Of a DNA stretch of 64,000 nt, positions 8,646-19,206 are shown piece by piece. Source of the stretch: Trachythela sp. YZ-2020. Taxonomy: Eukaryota; Cnidaria; Anthozoa; Malacalcyonacea; Clavulariidae. Each line of letters starts with the position of its first letter. The first letter of the stretch is position 1. The translations under genes and the position numbers were made by a program. Below the pieces are notes generated by a model that was not told where the DNA came from, ran no database searches, and saw nothing but the letters and a program-made list of their open reading frames with translations. The stretch is from contig JADLSH010000367.1 in assembly GCA_016169945.1 (NCBI GenBank), positions 2,170,001-2,234,000 on the forward strand, in the 5' to 3' direction.

Positions 8646-9587
8646 TCAAATTTAAATGCTATAATTATACAGTGTAAACACCCTTTCCCCAGGAGAGGGG
8701 GGTTCTGGTTGTTTATTTCAGATAAGATTAGGAGGGCGCTTATCCGAGGGGGCTTGCTGGAGAGAGGGGGCTTAGCCGAAACAAGGGAAGTTACATGCTT
8801 ATTGATAAAAGCGAAACACAGTAATGCACTAGTAATTGGAAAGCCACGCACCCCCTACCCAGGGAACAGCGGACATTAGATAAAGGTTGTGTCCTAAATC
8901 ATTCTAATCCCCAACCTATACATGGCCTTCTTACTAGTCTAAACATGACTAAAGTCCCCCGCTACCCGAGCACCAACAATGAAGGCTACCATAATAATTG
9001 CTTTTAAAATTCAACAAACTATTCTAAAATTTCCCCAATTTTGATCATTGGAGGCCAAACATGCAATCCAGAGTTTGTCAAAACTTTGCCAAAGTAGGTA
9101 AATATTTGCATTTTGTCTGTTAGCTGTATCTTGCAATTTACACAAAGTCAATACATTATCCTGTAAAAGCTATTTTTAGAAAAACAATGTCTATAGAGTA
9201 TAGGGTAAATGTCGATGAACAAGGCTTAATAATACATCTCGAACAGACAAATTCCCACTGATTCCCAGCCCATAATCCCTGGCCATCATAACACATATCT
9301 AACGTACGCTGTCTAATGCCCTGAGTACCCAGGCATAACAGATAGGCTAATCTGCAAATAAATCCCTGCTATTTCCCGGCATGTCCCGGATAGGGGGGTG
9401 CGAGGCTTTCCATGACTGGTGCATAAGTTACATACTATCAAGCTTATAGGTATATAATATGACATATAGGAACCCTTATATTCAAACAGAAAAAAGTCAG
9501 GATGGCAAGAATCAGTCTGTTTTCAACATTTTATCTATTTCGATAAGTATAATTAATATGCCAATATTGTGATATGAACTTCCAGAA
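8646..9587. other. Gene-free interior of the 7.2 kb insertion, left part
   Basis: No coding frame with recognisable similarity. G-runs near 8690-8770 and 9390 are the only compositional feature. Confidence 0.5.
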
Positions 9588-9595
9588 CAATTCGT

Positions 9596-10241
9596 GGATC
9601 AATTGAAGTTAACGACCCCCCTATGCCAATGGGGTCGTATACTTCAATAACAAATATTCGGATTGAAGTATACGACCCCCCTTGTATTATATCGTTAAAT
9701 TTACGGGTTTTTGTGTCTGTTTCAAAGGAATTTTTATGACTTCCCTTTATTCTCTATTTCTCTATGTCTCAGTTCATTGATTTTTTGACCAGGAAACAAA
9801 TTCAAAAGACTTTCAACACGATCAATAATATGCGCTTGAGGTGTTTTGTTTTGCAATTTTGTCTCCGTGTTTTGATCGCAAACTGCATCTTGTAAATATC
9901 TGTTCGATGACTCATTGCTGGAAAGGCGTTATAAAAGGCCTTAAAATGTTTGGCGAGCATACTGCAACAGTATTCCACCGACGAAATGTCTATCCACGAC
10001 GAACTGCGAGAAGTAATCTTTGGCGGCAACATGGAAGTGACGATAGATTTCCTGAAGCAACACGGTCTCGTCGCAAGCCAGAGAACTTTAGAAACCACCA
10101 AATATATGAAAAGAAGCTAAACGAAATTCTCGATATAAAAATCATGATAAAAAGCTATTATTTTGGGGGGTCGTATACTTCAATGGCCATTGAAGTATAC
10201 GACTCCCTTGGGGCAGGGGGGTCGTTAACTTCAATTGATCC
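9596..10241. mobile_element. Merlin-like element, 646 bp, internally deleted
   Basis: Inverted ends start GGATCAATTGAAGTTAACGA, followed by subterminal GTATACTTCAAT motifs near both ends. A perfect 8-bp duplication CAATTCGT flanks it (9588-9595 and 10242-10249). An 8-9 bp duplication with GG ends fits the Merlin superfamily, and the enclosed short frame resembles a Merlin transposase N-terminus. It is too short to encode a full transposase. Confidence 0.82.
9986..10120 (+). pseudogene. Merlin/ISXO2-like transposase N-terminal remnant
   Basis: A 44-codon frame reads MSIHDELREVIFGGN and then DFLKQHGLVASQR. An N-terminal helix leading to F-L-x-x-H/R-G-L-L/V is characteristic of Merlin (IS1016/ISXO2-like) transposases, just before their zinc ribbon. 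The zinc ribbon and the DDE/DDN catalytic domain are missing. It sits centrally between the inverted ends, as expected for an internally deleted copy. The match is by pattern only. Confidence 0.5.
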
Positions 10242-11151
10242 CAATTCGTTTTCCTTTATTGAAAATAGTGCGGGTAGAGGGCTTATCAACTTTCGAAATT
10301 TTAAGTGACGGTAAACTGATACTTTTAAATAATTCCGACGGCCTTATATACAAGTGCTGAATTGCAGTGCCTGTAGTGCACAACATTTAATATTTTATAT
10401 CAACAGTGTTCAAACTTACATAAATTGATAAACCACAGCATGATCCTGGTCAACTTTTATAGTCAGCATTGTCCGGTTCATATCGTCTTATATAAAGATC
10501 CATGATCGTTTTAATAACCGAGGTTTAACATTTTTAGCGTACGATCTTGGGTCGATAGCAAGAGCAAATCCTGGCATTTTCATGAATTCAGTTAAATACT
10601 TCATGTTAGCCACCTCCGGCACAGTATAGGTATTGAGCAGTAAGCTCACTCGGGTCGGAACCTTTGAAGTTTTTGTCCTTGCGCTTGTCATGCCCACTGG
10701 TCATGCCGCGCATGTTTGGCCGCCATGTTGGCAGTAAGGAAAGAGGAGTGAAGATGTTTAGAATTGTACTACAGAAACATGGTTTTTACACTTCAATGGC
10801 AATATTTTTCCGTTTTCTTACGCCGATCGGCTTCAGATGGATAAAATAACAAATAGAGGAGGATACTGCTTAGTTTTAGACGCGTTTGGAGTAAAATAAA
10901 CAAGCAAAAAGGCAGAAAATCGCGACGAAATATGTCAGCTGCTAGGAGTACGTGTGGGATATTGGGCAAAGCTCATTTATTATTACCATTGGTCTTAACA
11001 AGTGAGACAAAGTTTCAATCATGTTGAAAACGGCGTGTATAAGAAGAAAGTCAAAGTTGTTCTCACAAACATTTGAAGTATTCCTGCAGGAACAGATTGT
11101 TCTTATTGCTGTCTAGAGAATACACTGATGGAACATGTACAACTTTACTGA

Positions 11152-11464
11152 GGGGCAGTTTATATGATCCCTCTTAATACCCGAGATTAAACGAAGCATG
11201 CAATGACTTTGAGGTATTGAAATAAGTCATTTGTTAATGATTCGGAAAAATAACATGATCCTGATGGCTTTGGATTTTGTTCTGTGGAAAAATCAAATGG
11301 CAAAATGTTGTTGAGCACTAATTTTTGCGAATATATATTTTTGCATTGATCTATATTTAAATTCTTGTTAGCATGTGCTTGTCTGGTTTCATAAGGACTT
11401 ATTTCAATACCTCAAAGTACGCTTTGTTTAGTCTCGGGTAAGCGGGATTGTATAAACTGCCCCT
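11152..11464. mobile_element. Small inverted-repeat element (about 313 bp) inside the P-like element
   Basis: The left end AGGGGCAGTTTATA and its complement at the right end are followed by imperfectly matching arms of about 80 bp that include TTTGAGGTATTGAAATAAGTC. No clear target duplication is seen. Confidence 0.6.
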
Positions 11465-11886
11465 GAAAAAGACAACTGTAACTATTGTTTGGAAGTAATG
11501 ATATTCAAGATACATTTGTATTGCAAAATATTAAAACTAGCATGAAGCTACTGTGTACACATCTAGGGAGAGGTTTATAAATCCTTGCTCTCAGTGTTAA
11601 CCCATTGACTGGCAATGCCCCCAAATGTCAGACAATTTTACTCTTTAAGGGGAGAGTATTTGCCACCCACGGTGCATTCTGTGTACAAAAGTGCGAAGAT
11701 CTCCAGCATGGGTTTTCAAAATTCACAACACAATTTATAATAAAAGTCAAGGTAAAACTGCTGATATTCTGCGTTAACTTCACACAGAATGCACCTATGC
11801 TTGCCACTTATGTGTTGATATTAGCAGGTGATAATTATGTGTTCCATCACCCTTGCAGATTTGTATGGCCAAAGGTCAGTAGCTAG

Positions 11887-12644
11887 TGGTTCAGCACCCT
11901 GGTTTTATTAATGCCAGTGGCATATTGAATAAATTATCAACTTGATGTTTGTTGTGTTGTGTTCTTGTTATATTTAATGCTCAATTATTCAATCTCTTGA
12001 AATTGTTTGATCATTTAACTTAATGACATTTAGGATTAACTTGTCAACATACACACATTATACAAAAAAATAAACAAAATAGGTTGCATCAATCAGGGTG
12101 TATTTCAACCTAGTGGTTAACAAGAGACTTGGCATGGTGTATTGTGCAAGAGCAAGAGTTTCCTTTGACTAGTTTACTTTGCTTTAACTTTGTTACATTT
12201 CTGACAAAACTACACAAATGTGCTCTTCTCTTCAAATTGGCAAATGTCACATTGACTGTTACATACAATATCAATTGAAATATATTTCTTTATTGCTTTA
12301 TAATATAAAATTCATTTCATTATTTGTTTCTTTGCATAATTTAACATTATTAGGTATTTGGCTAGATTACAATGTTTACCATATTTCATTGTGAACACAA
12401 CACATGTAGTACTGTAGGAGTAGTACACTCCCACCAAAACCTGCAAGTGCTCAACACCTTTTTCTTTTGTCCATTTCTCTGGATCAAATCAACAATCAAG
12501 CAATGCATTTGTCTTTGTAGTTTTAAATTGCAACTTAGTTTGGCAAGTGCTTTTTATTCTGCCCGATAATGGCAGATGTGTCCAATATGACGGATAAAGT
12601 GGCTGGCTTTTTGAGAGGGTGCTAGGCGTGGTGGTCATAAAGCA
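11887..12644. other. Gene-free interior of the P-like element
   Basis: AT-rich with no recognisable coding exon; it may hold introns of the transposase gene. Confidence 0.4.
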
Positions 12645-13135
12645 GGAAGGGTGAATCACTACTGGAGTACCCCTACAGGTCGTATGTCATCTTGTCAGAA
12701 AATTATTTGAAAATAAGATGGCTCTCAGGATGGTCAAAAAGGCCCATCAATGGCCCAATATTATATTTCGTTTGATAATGCCCCGTCAAATCTAAAATTT
12801 GGATTTGATATGCAGGAATCAAAATTTGGGATTTGGGGCTTAATTCCTGCAGCAATAGGGTGCGCACTGAGCACCCCAGTAAATCCATCCCTAGTCATAT
12901 ACAGGATGATCCAGCTGATTTGTGATAGGGGGTCAAGTGCTTGGCTTTTGGTCATGCAGCAGGCGTGCAACAGAGGAAGGGTGAATCACCACTGAGTACC
13001 CCTACCCCTACAGTGTGTTATCTTGTCTTTAATCAGAAAATATATAGAAAAATAGAGATGGTAGATGGTCAAAAGGCTTCATCGTGGCCCAATATTATTG
13101 TTTTTGATAAATCAAATGTCAAATCCAAAAATGAC
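12645..13135. repeat. Diverged 160-bp direct repeat in the P-like element
   Basis: The segment starting GGAAGGGTGAATCAC at 12645 recurs at 12975. Shared blocks include GAGTACCCCTAC, TCAGAAAAT and TGGCCCAATATTAT in the same order. Copies end near 12800 and 13135. Confidence 0.65.
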
Positions 13136-13272
13136 AATGAATTAATTGAGATGGCCTGCACCCCTCCTGAACTCCCAGAGCTGAGGCTGGGAAACACCCC
13201 TGCCCCCCAGTAAAATGGTCATGTAGAGAACTTAGTTTCAAACCGAAAAGAAATCTAACACTAAAAGAAAAC

Positions 13273-13329
13273 GCGTGGTGTTCAGCAGTTAACTGTTCGA
13301 AGAGTGATAGTTCAAGTTTCCATCTGAGC
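13273..13329 (+). pseudogene. Start of a THAP zinc-finger domain (transposase exon 1 remnant)
   Basis: The frame reads AWCSAVNCSKSDSSSFHLSQ, matching the opening of a THAP domain (C-X2-4-C followed by F-H/P). THAP domains are the DNA-binding module of P-type transposases. It is followed at once by AAAAGTACGT, which could be a splice donor (AAA|GTACGT), so the rest of the domain may have been in a later exon. Short and tentative, but it lies directly upstream of the transposase C-terminal exon. Confidence 0.45.
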
Positions 13330-13389
13330 CAGAAAAGTACGTTTTACTTCGTCATATTTGTAATTATTCTAAAACTATTCCTCAGCCTC

Positions 13390-14011
13390 CTCAGCTGGAA
13401 ATTGTGCTGCAGATTTTGATGACCTCATCGCTCAGTGTACAGAAACTACCAAGAAGTCAACATCAGTGCTGGCTACAATACCTCAACCTCAAACCTTGGC
13501 GATTGGACCCACCGACTACAAAGATCCAAATTGTTGTTTCCAACATGGTCGAGGAGAATACTATCACATATGTTGCTGGCTATCTGCTCCATAAGTGTTC
13601 ACAAAAACACAGCTGCTCAACCTGCAAAGAAGCCCAAGAGTCCAATGATCTGGATGACAATAGGAAATTACTTTCAATTGTTACTTCAAGGCATATGAGC
13701 AAGTCAAATCACAATTTGGAGGTCTGCATGCGCCTTCAGCTAGATTCCTGGAGTATGACGTTCAACTTGAAGCAATCTTTTTCAAAAACTTCTTCATTTA
13801 TACAAAGAGTTCTTCTGTTGGAGGTGATATCCTCAAGTTACTCAAGAAAGAACCTGTGCCGTTCCAGTACTGTGAAGAATTCCTGCTGGAATATCTGCAA
13901 AAGCTGTTCTTGAGAATGAGAATATATTACTCGTTGAAATTGGCCAACCGTGATTTTCGGACAACTAAGAACAAAAAGGACAGCAAATATTTGAAGGTGT
14001 CACATCTTTAA
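13390..14011 (+). pseudogene. P-element-type transposase, C-terminal exon, frameshifted
   Basis: Three successive plus-strand frames cover a P-type transposase C-terminus. They contain LAIGPTDYKD, then NTITYVAGYLLHKC with a C-X2-C pair, then a final frame with RIYYSLKLANRDFR before the stop at 14009. The YVAGY-x-x-H/K-K and terminal R-I-Y-Y-S-L patterns are typical of THAP9 and P-type transposases. At least two frameshifts (near 13540 and 13685) make it inactive. The catalytic RNase H-like core should lie upstream and is not recognised. Confidence 0.7.
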
Positions 14012-14784
14012 CCGACATGACTTCAGTCATTATAATCGTTCATATTTTTATTAACGTTTGACATTTATATTGACAATTTAGAACTTTAGAAGTGCCTATA
14101 CAGTGGTCTAGCTACTGCCATAATTTGTTCAGGGAGCCTCTTAGAAGAGAGAACAAAAACCGATCAACTTTGTTTGGCACAGAACTGAGAGGACCATAGT
14201 TAATCATACTGAAAATATTATAAAAATAAACACAGCAAAACAAGCTATAGACCAAAATATATAGCATACTGCCACGGCTGCTATTTAGTAGAGTCTAGCA
14301 GCCTTATAGTTATAACAAGTTAGAGCACAATTTGTCATTGAAATAGTTTTTCTATTTTACTAAAATTTGACAACTTACCTTTCTTTTACAAGTACTAGGC
14401 ATAGAAAGAAAAATTCGTCCACAAAACCTTGAAATAGCGCCAATTTAAGTTTCAATCATGAAAGTAAACATTCTACTCCTATTAAACAGCTGACATTCGT
14501 CGCGATTTTCTGCCTTTTTGCTTGTTTATTTTACTCCAAACGCGTCTAAAACTAAGCAGTATCCTCCTCTATTTGTTATTTTATCCATCTGAAGCCGATC
14601 GGCGCAAGAAAACGGAAAATTATTGCCATTTAAGTGCAAAAACCATGTTTCTGTAGTACAATTCTAAACAATCTTCACTCCTCTTTCCTTACTGCCAACA
14701 TGGCGGCCAAACCGGAAGTCGGATGACTTCGGTTGGACACTTTGAACCCCGAGTGAGGTTACTGCTCAATACCTATACTGTGCC

Positions 14785-15578
14785 TCCGGGGAGGGAGCCT
14801 TCTCTCAGGCTATCCAGCGGAAATTTATTATTCAAGTCTGGGAAACTTTATATAAACTAAATTTTAACATTAGTGAATTTTTATAAATACTGCACTTTAT
14901 ATATTGACGGGAATTGAAATAAGTACTAATCAATGTTGAGTTTTAGTTATTAAATGAACACATGGAAATGAAATACTATATTTGCAACGTAAATTCAAGC
15001 TTATTTGGTAAGTTTAACACATATGTAAATTCGTTTGAATAACTACAATGTATTGCCACATTTGGAACATGCATGGTCACAGTTTTAATATATTCTGTAC
15101 CCTTGGAATTTCCAAGATATTGACAAGGCATTCATGCATTTGGAAATTCTCAAAATATAGGATAGCAACCCCATGGGATGCACTAAATCTTCTCGTTCCT
15201 ACATTCCAGCCACAACCCTGATTTTTTAGATTTCCAATTGATTGTGGTTCCAGGACTGAACTTAGTAATAGGTATTAGTATGCAATTCAATTTAAAAATA
15301 CATGTTATTATATACTGGTTTATGTTCTTCATTGTATTAATTCCAGCAATTTGGTGGTATAACCTTCAAATTAGTAATACGGCAAAATAACAATCTAATT
15401 AATAATAAGTTTCAACTGGGTCTTGTTTACATGACAGTCTAACCAGACCCCCTGGGGGTGTGAGGGGGGGAGTGGTGCTCTTTCAAAATACATTTACTAT
15501 GCACTATTAATTATGTGTTATTACTGTATTTTGCTTAAAGTACTATACTTGCATATTTAATTACCATGTATTTTTTCT
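14785..15578. other. Gene-free interior of the 7.2 kb insertion, right part
   Basis: AT-rich with no coding frame or repeat of note, apart from a G-run near 15452-15472. Confidence 0.5.
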
Positions 15579-15716
15579 TAAATCGCCTTAAATCGCCCTA
15601 AAACGCCTTAAAACGCATTACCTAAAAGTTGTGTTTTTTCTTAAATCGCCTAAACTCGCCTTAACTCGCATTATCTCGCGGCGAGTTAAGGCGAGTTAAG
15701 ATCCCAGAGCAGGCCT

Positions 15717-16090
15717 ATTTGATGTCTCAATGCTCTAATGATCAACGCATGTCGGATCTATTTACTCGTGGTTCTCATCACCGTGGAATTTCAGTTTTAT
15801 TCCTTACCCAAAACCTATTTCCACCTGGTAAATTGTCACGAACGATCAGTTTAAATTCCCACTATATGATGATATTCCGAAACCCGCGCGATTCGCTTGG
15901 TATTGCAACCTTGGCACGTCAAATGTATCCAAGAGACACGAATTACCTATTAGAATCATTTAACGATGCTACAACAAGACCATATGGATATTTAATGATT
16001 GATTGTCATCAGCTGACACCAGAAAACGTACGTCTTAGAACAAACATTCTTCCAGGGGAAAGACAAGTTGTTTACATGAAACGTACTTAA
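15717..16090 (+). pseudogene. Packaging ATPase, 3' segment
   Basis: The frame resumes right after the second AGGCCT with residues following Walker B. It includes the conserved LFTRGSHHRGISVLFLTQ segment (sensor region with the polar Q) and a basic C-terminus ending at TAA 16088-16090. The segment is uninterrupted. Together with 8262-8529 it makes a complete Polinton packaging ATPase apart from the insertion. It runs directly into the core-protein gene on the same strand. Confidence 0.9.
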
Positions 16091-16124
16091 GTTGCGTGTG
16101 TCACCTAAACCCATCATTTGCGAG

Positions 16125-16454
16125 ATGTCGAAGCACATGAAAGGAAGTCTTCCCTATCTTCAAGTCATAGTGAAATGTAAACCTAAATTGCGAAAATTGC
16201 TTATCGATAATGTTCCCGCGGATGTGATCACGGCTATTTGCGAGTGTTCACTGAATTTACTTAAAGGCGTTATCCCACTAACACCTCCTCAAAAGCGACG
16301 TTTGGTGCGCTACAAGACACATCTCCGTGCCTTAGCCAATAAAAAGGTGTCAAGAAAACAAAAGAAGAAACACCTTAATCAGAAAGGAGGGAACCTATTA
16401 GCTGCCTTACTGCCGCCTGTGTTAAGCGTGCTCAGTAGCTTACTTATAAAATGA
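16125..16454 (+). CDS. Small basic virion protein with amphipathic C-terminus (adenovirus pX/pVI-like class)
   Basis: From the ATG at 16125 this is 109 residues. It has a helical N-terminal half, a conserved LTPPQKRRLVRYKTHLRALA segment (52-71), a Lys-rich stretch (KKVSRKQKKKH), then NQKGG and a 19-residue hydrophobic end. This order is common in Polinton/adintovirus structural loci and recalls adenovirus core and membrane-lytic precursors. QKGG followed by N resembles a site for the adenain-type protease encoded nearby. I infer a precursor whose C-terminal peptide acts on membranes or DNA. It overlaps the next gene by 4 bp (ATGA). Confidence 0.75.
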   Translation: MSKHMKGSLPYLQVIVKCKPKLRKLLIDNVPADVITAICECSLNLLKGVIPLTPPQKRRLVRYKTHLRALANKKVSRKQKKKHLNQKGGNLLAALLPPVLSVLSSLLIK

Positions 16455-17200
16455 AGCATACCAAACGAATGGTATTGGTCCCTGAGGATGTGTTGCATAG
16501 ATACGAACAGAAACAAAGGCTTGAAACGTCACCGCTTATGGCCAACATGATGCATAAAGATACGGAAATGTCAAATATTCTCCAACGTACGGATATGGCT
16601 GATGCCGAAAAGCAAAAACTATACTATGCGAACATGGAACGTTATCTAGATCTAAGACGTCAAAAGGACAGTCAAATACCAACCGTTCGGATAGCACCTC
16701 ATGTTGAAAACAAAGAAGGGATTTTGCCTGGAGAGAGAGCTCGTTTATCTGATGTGACCATTGTCGACCATATACCTAAAACAATGCGTCCAAGAGCTAC
16801 AGCACTTTTAAACCGTTTGAAAGCAAGACTGGACGTTATTTCTTGGGACGAATCAGGACAAGTCAACCTGGACGGTAGGAAAATTCCACAGTCAAACATA
16901 TCAGATCTCATCAGCGATGCCATGAGAGGGAGAAAGAATTTTAATCCTACGGGCTCCAAGGAGTTTTTTCGTGCTTTATCAAAGATGAATATACCTAAAG
17001 ATATCGTGAGGAATGAGGAAAGATGGAAGCAATTCGGTACATCGTCTGGCGAGGAAGAGGTTCATTACAGCAGTCCGCAACGTGCAAGCCAGCGGGGTAC
17101 AAGCTCACAGCGTACAACCCCCTTAAAGTATTTGCAAACCTTTCTAAAGAAACGTGAAGAAAAACCGGAACAACCTCAAAAACGATGGCTTAGATATTAA
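16451..17200 (+). CDS. Conserved Polinton structural-locus protein of unknown function
   Basis: 249 residues starting KHTKRMVLVPEDVL, with a helical segment of the type PLMANMMHKDTEMSNIL then DAEKQKLYYANMERYLDLR (about 28-70), a central globular region (110-190) and a basic, Ser/Gln-rich C-terminus ending KKREEKPEQPQKRWLRY. Proteins of this arrangement recur beside the capsid genes of Polintons, and its start overlaps the preceding core-protein gene. A virion or assembly role is inferred from that. AATAAA follows the stop, and the capsid-protease cluster converges on it from the other strand. Confidence 0.7.
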   Translation: MKHTKRMVLVPEDVLHRYEQKQRLETSPLMANMMHKDTEMSNILQRTDMADAEKQKLYYANMERYLDLRRQKDSQIPTVRIAPHVENKEGILPGERARLSDVTIVDHIPKTMRPRATALLNRLKARLDVISWDESGQVNLDGRKIPQSNISDLISDAMRGRKNFNPTGSKEFFRALSKMNIPKDIVRNEERWKQFGTSSGEEEVHYSSPQRASQRGTSSQRTTPLKYLQTFLKKREEKPEQPQKRWLRY

Positions 17201-17362
17201 ATAAACAACATGTAATTGTTTTGAAGTTAATAAATGTTTTCCTGTCATTTTTGGCACGGTAATAAGACTCTTCTTGTCATTTTTGTTTTTTAACGCTAGA
17301 GGCATTGTGGGGCTAGAAATCAAAACACACATACATTGAATTTTTTAACATTTATTATAACA

Positions 17363-17875
17363 TTATTTTTCAAACAGTTTTTTACTAAACTGATTAAGGC
17401 TAACATAGGGCTGTTTTAACATAACTTTATAATGAGTTTTAACAAACTGAGACACTTTTGCGTCATTTAACATAGTATCATTATTGAATAAATGTACGAT
17501 TTTATTCATGCTTTGTCCTCGTACTCTATGGCTAAGGTAAAATATGCAATACTGTCCACACACATCTGACCATGCACTTTGTAGTTTACGAGTGTTAAAT
17601 TCCCATTCATAAAACTCTAAAAAGTCTCCAAACGAATTCTTGTAGTAATCTGGTGGCTGTCCATAACTGTCGAAGAATTCTCCTCTCTCTTCCGATGGAA
17701 AGTAAAAGGCCACCCAATGCGTTCCAGGTTCACTGCTAGGATCAGTGTTCGCGACAAATCCACATGGATATTTATCGATCGTTTGAGGTAATTTATCACT
17801 AGGAAACACGCCGCAAAACTGTTTGCTTGTTATAGGATCTTGTTTTAGTGCACGAGTTATCTGTAATGTATTCAT
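17363..17875 (-). CDS. Adenain-like cysteine protease (virion maturation)
   Basis: 170 residues with the catalytic layout of the Ulp1/adenovirus protease fold: His53 in THWVAFYF, Asp69 in FFDSYG, Gln99 in KLQSAWSD and Cys106 in VCGQYC. It is expected to cleave precursor virion proteins, and candidate Gly-Gly sites occur in both small core-like proteins (16125-16454 and 19207-19698). The length is normal for Polinton proteases. The ATG immediately follows the stop of the major capsid gene (17876), so the two are one transcription block on the minus strand. All catalytic residues are present. Confidence 0.92.
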   Translation of the reverse strand: MNTLQITRALKQDPITSKQFCGVFPSDKLPQTIDKYPCGFVANTDPSSEPGTHWVAFYFPSEERGEFFDSYGQPPDYYKNSFGDFLEFYEWEFNTRKLQSAWSDVCGQYCIFYLSHRVRGQSMNKIVHLFNNDTMLNDAKVSQFVKTHYKVMLKQPYVSLNQFSKKLFEK

Positions 17876-19204
17876 TTAGCCAGAGTAATCGTAAACGACG
17901 TTTCTCTCAGCATCAATTTGAATCAGGTTTTCAAATTCCCCGTAACAGACGAGACTCACAGCTGCTGCAGGTGCGGCAGAGAACTTGATGTCAACTGCTA
18001 GATTTCCTCGTTGAACAGCATTAAAATGAGGTGAGGATCCACACATATCTGGAGTCAGATCGAAAGCATAAACTGCATATCCTTTTGGAAATTCTTCTCG
18101 TGTTATATCGTTCCCTGTGTTGTAATACATTTTTCCCGTACCAGAAAACAATGTACTGAATGCTTCAACAAATCTGGGGTTTGCACCAAAGGAAAGCTGC
18201 ATCGGTTTAAACGGCATATCTTCTCCATTCACGGTTATTCCAATAGAGGACACGTTAAAATGCTGAAAGTTGTACGGATTCTTCTTGTATGCGCCATTAA
18301 ACGCTGCGCTATCGACCAATCCAAAGACAAACGATTTCGGTACAAGTCCATTAAAGATGTTATCTTTCCTCAGGGAGGGATTTCCTGCGGGAACAATGAA
18401 ACTCTTGCACTCCACGCGACGAATAGGATAGATAGCCGGTCCTTTTTTCAAAGCAATTTCATGAGCCACGGAAATGCTTGGACTAACTTTCACCTTACGT
18501 ATCTTGAGATAGGCATCGATTAGCTTTACTCTGTAATCAACATCGTCCTCAGACGCCATCAGACAAAACTCTTTACTACTTCGATTCAGAATAACTTTCA
18601 AGTCAACAAAACTTAGCAGGAGACGTTCGGTGAAAAATACGTCGCTGAATATAGGTCCGGTCATTTCAATAGTTCCACTTGTCTTGCTGAATGCATATCT
18701 TGCTTTAAGACCAAGGTTGGCGTTGGCACCTGCTAATGTAGGATCTGCAACGTCCATTTTCCCTCCCGTGTCTTTATAAAACATAGAGCTGGTAATTTGT
18801 GACTCTTTCGCTGACGGATTATAATTGAGGAGGGTTTCCAGATATGCACGGTACGCGTAAGTTCCAGTGGCTTGTGTCACTTGCTTTTCTTTCAAAAACA
18901 CGTCGACTTGTTTGAACAGACTGTGTAGGAAATTGTTCACAACTCCGACCTTTTCGTCTGCGTCAAGATTTGCACCGTCTGCTTTAGTCACTTTTGCTCT
19001 CACCACAAGAATCGATTTTGATAAATCAACATAATCTTCAGTGCCTGGAGACAGGAACGTGATTGGACCACCGTCTGATACACTGGAAACAGGTTGATGA
19101 TCTATCCAATGTCCTTTTTCCAAACTGACTTGTGTTGGAAGTATAGAGAACAGATCGAGTTCTGTCTTTGTGCATTCTTGTGACTTGGAATGTACGAGAT
19201 ACAT
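17876..19204 (-). CDS. Major capsid protein (double jelly-roll)
   Basis: 442 residues, a typical length for Polinton hexon-like proteins. It has the family's features: N-terminal LFSILPTQVSLEKG followed by PITFLSPGTEDYVDLSKS, a conserved lead-in to the first beta barrel; the central TERLLLSFVDLKVILNRS segment; and YPIRRVECKSFIVPAGN at the start of the second barrel region. It forms trimeric capsomers of an icosahedral virion. The frame is fully open, starts at an ATG and is separated by 2 bp from the upstream core-protein gene. This shows the element is of the virus-like (polintovirus/adintovirus) type. Confidence 0.93.
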   Translation of the reverse strand: MYLVHSKSQECTKTELDLFSILPTQVSLEKGHWIDHQPVSSVSDGGPITFLSPGTEDYVDLSKSILVVRAKVTKADGANLDADEKVGVVNNFLHSLFKQVDVFLKEKQVTQATGTYAYRAYLETLLNYNPSAKESQITSSMFYKDTGGKMDVADPTLAGANANLGLKARYAFSKTSGTIEMTGPIFSDVFFTERLLLSFVDLKVILNRSSKEFCLMASEDDVDYRVKLIDAYLKIRKVKVSPSISVAHEIALKKGPAIYPIRRVECKSFIVPAGNPSLRKDNIFNGLVPKSFVFGLVDSAAFNGAYKKNPYNFQHFNVSSIGITVNGEDMPFKPMQLSFGANPRFVEAFSTLFSGTGKMYYNTGNDITREEFPKGYAVYAFDLTPDMCGSSPHFNAVQRGNLAVDIKFSAAPAAAVSLVCYGEFENLIQIDAERNVVYDYSG

Positions 19205-19206
19205 GT

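Larger units (their letters stand above)
10618..14784. mobile_element. P-type (THAP transposase) DNA transposon, 4.2 kb
   Basis: Ends GGCACAGTATAGGTATTGAG are repeated inversely, and similarity extends inward for about 330 bp with indels (10618-10950 and 14485-14784). Inside is a plus-strand transposase remnant with THAP-like and P-element C-terminal sequence. The only flanking duplication I can see is TCC (10615-10617, 14785-14787), whereas classical P elements make 8 bp. Either the flanks have mutated or this is an unusual subfamily. It is nested inside the 7.2 kb insertion. Confidence 0.78.
8530..15710. mobile_element. 7.2 kb inverted-repeat element inserted in the ATPase gene, family unrecognised
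   Basis: The ends begin GCTCTGGGATCTTAACTCGCC and match in inverse orientation for about 30 bp. They are flanked by a 6-bp palindromic duplication AGGCCT (8524-8529 and 15711-15716). Both ends carry degenerate 10-bp repeats of the type TTAAATCGCC / TTAACTCGCC (8540-8645 and 15579-15700). I see no transposase of its own; the coding remnants inside belong to nested Merlin- and P-like elements. The duplication length matches Polintons and a few other families (Dada, IS3EU), but nothing else ties it to them. Confidence 0.88.
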
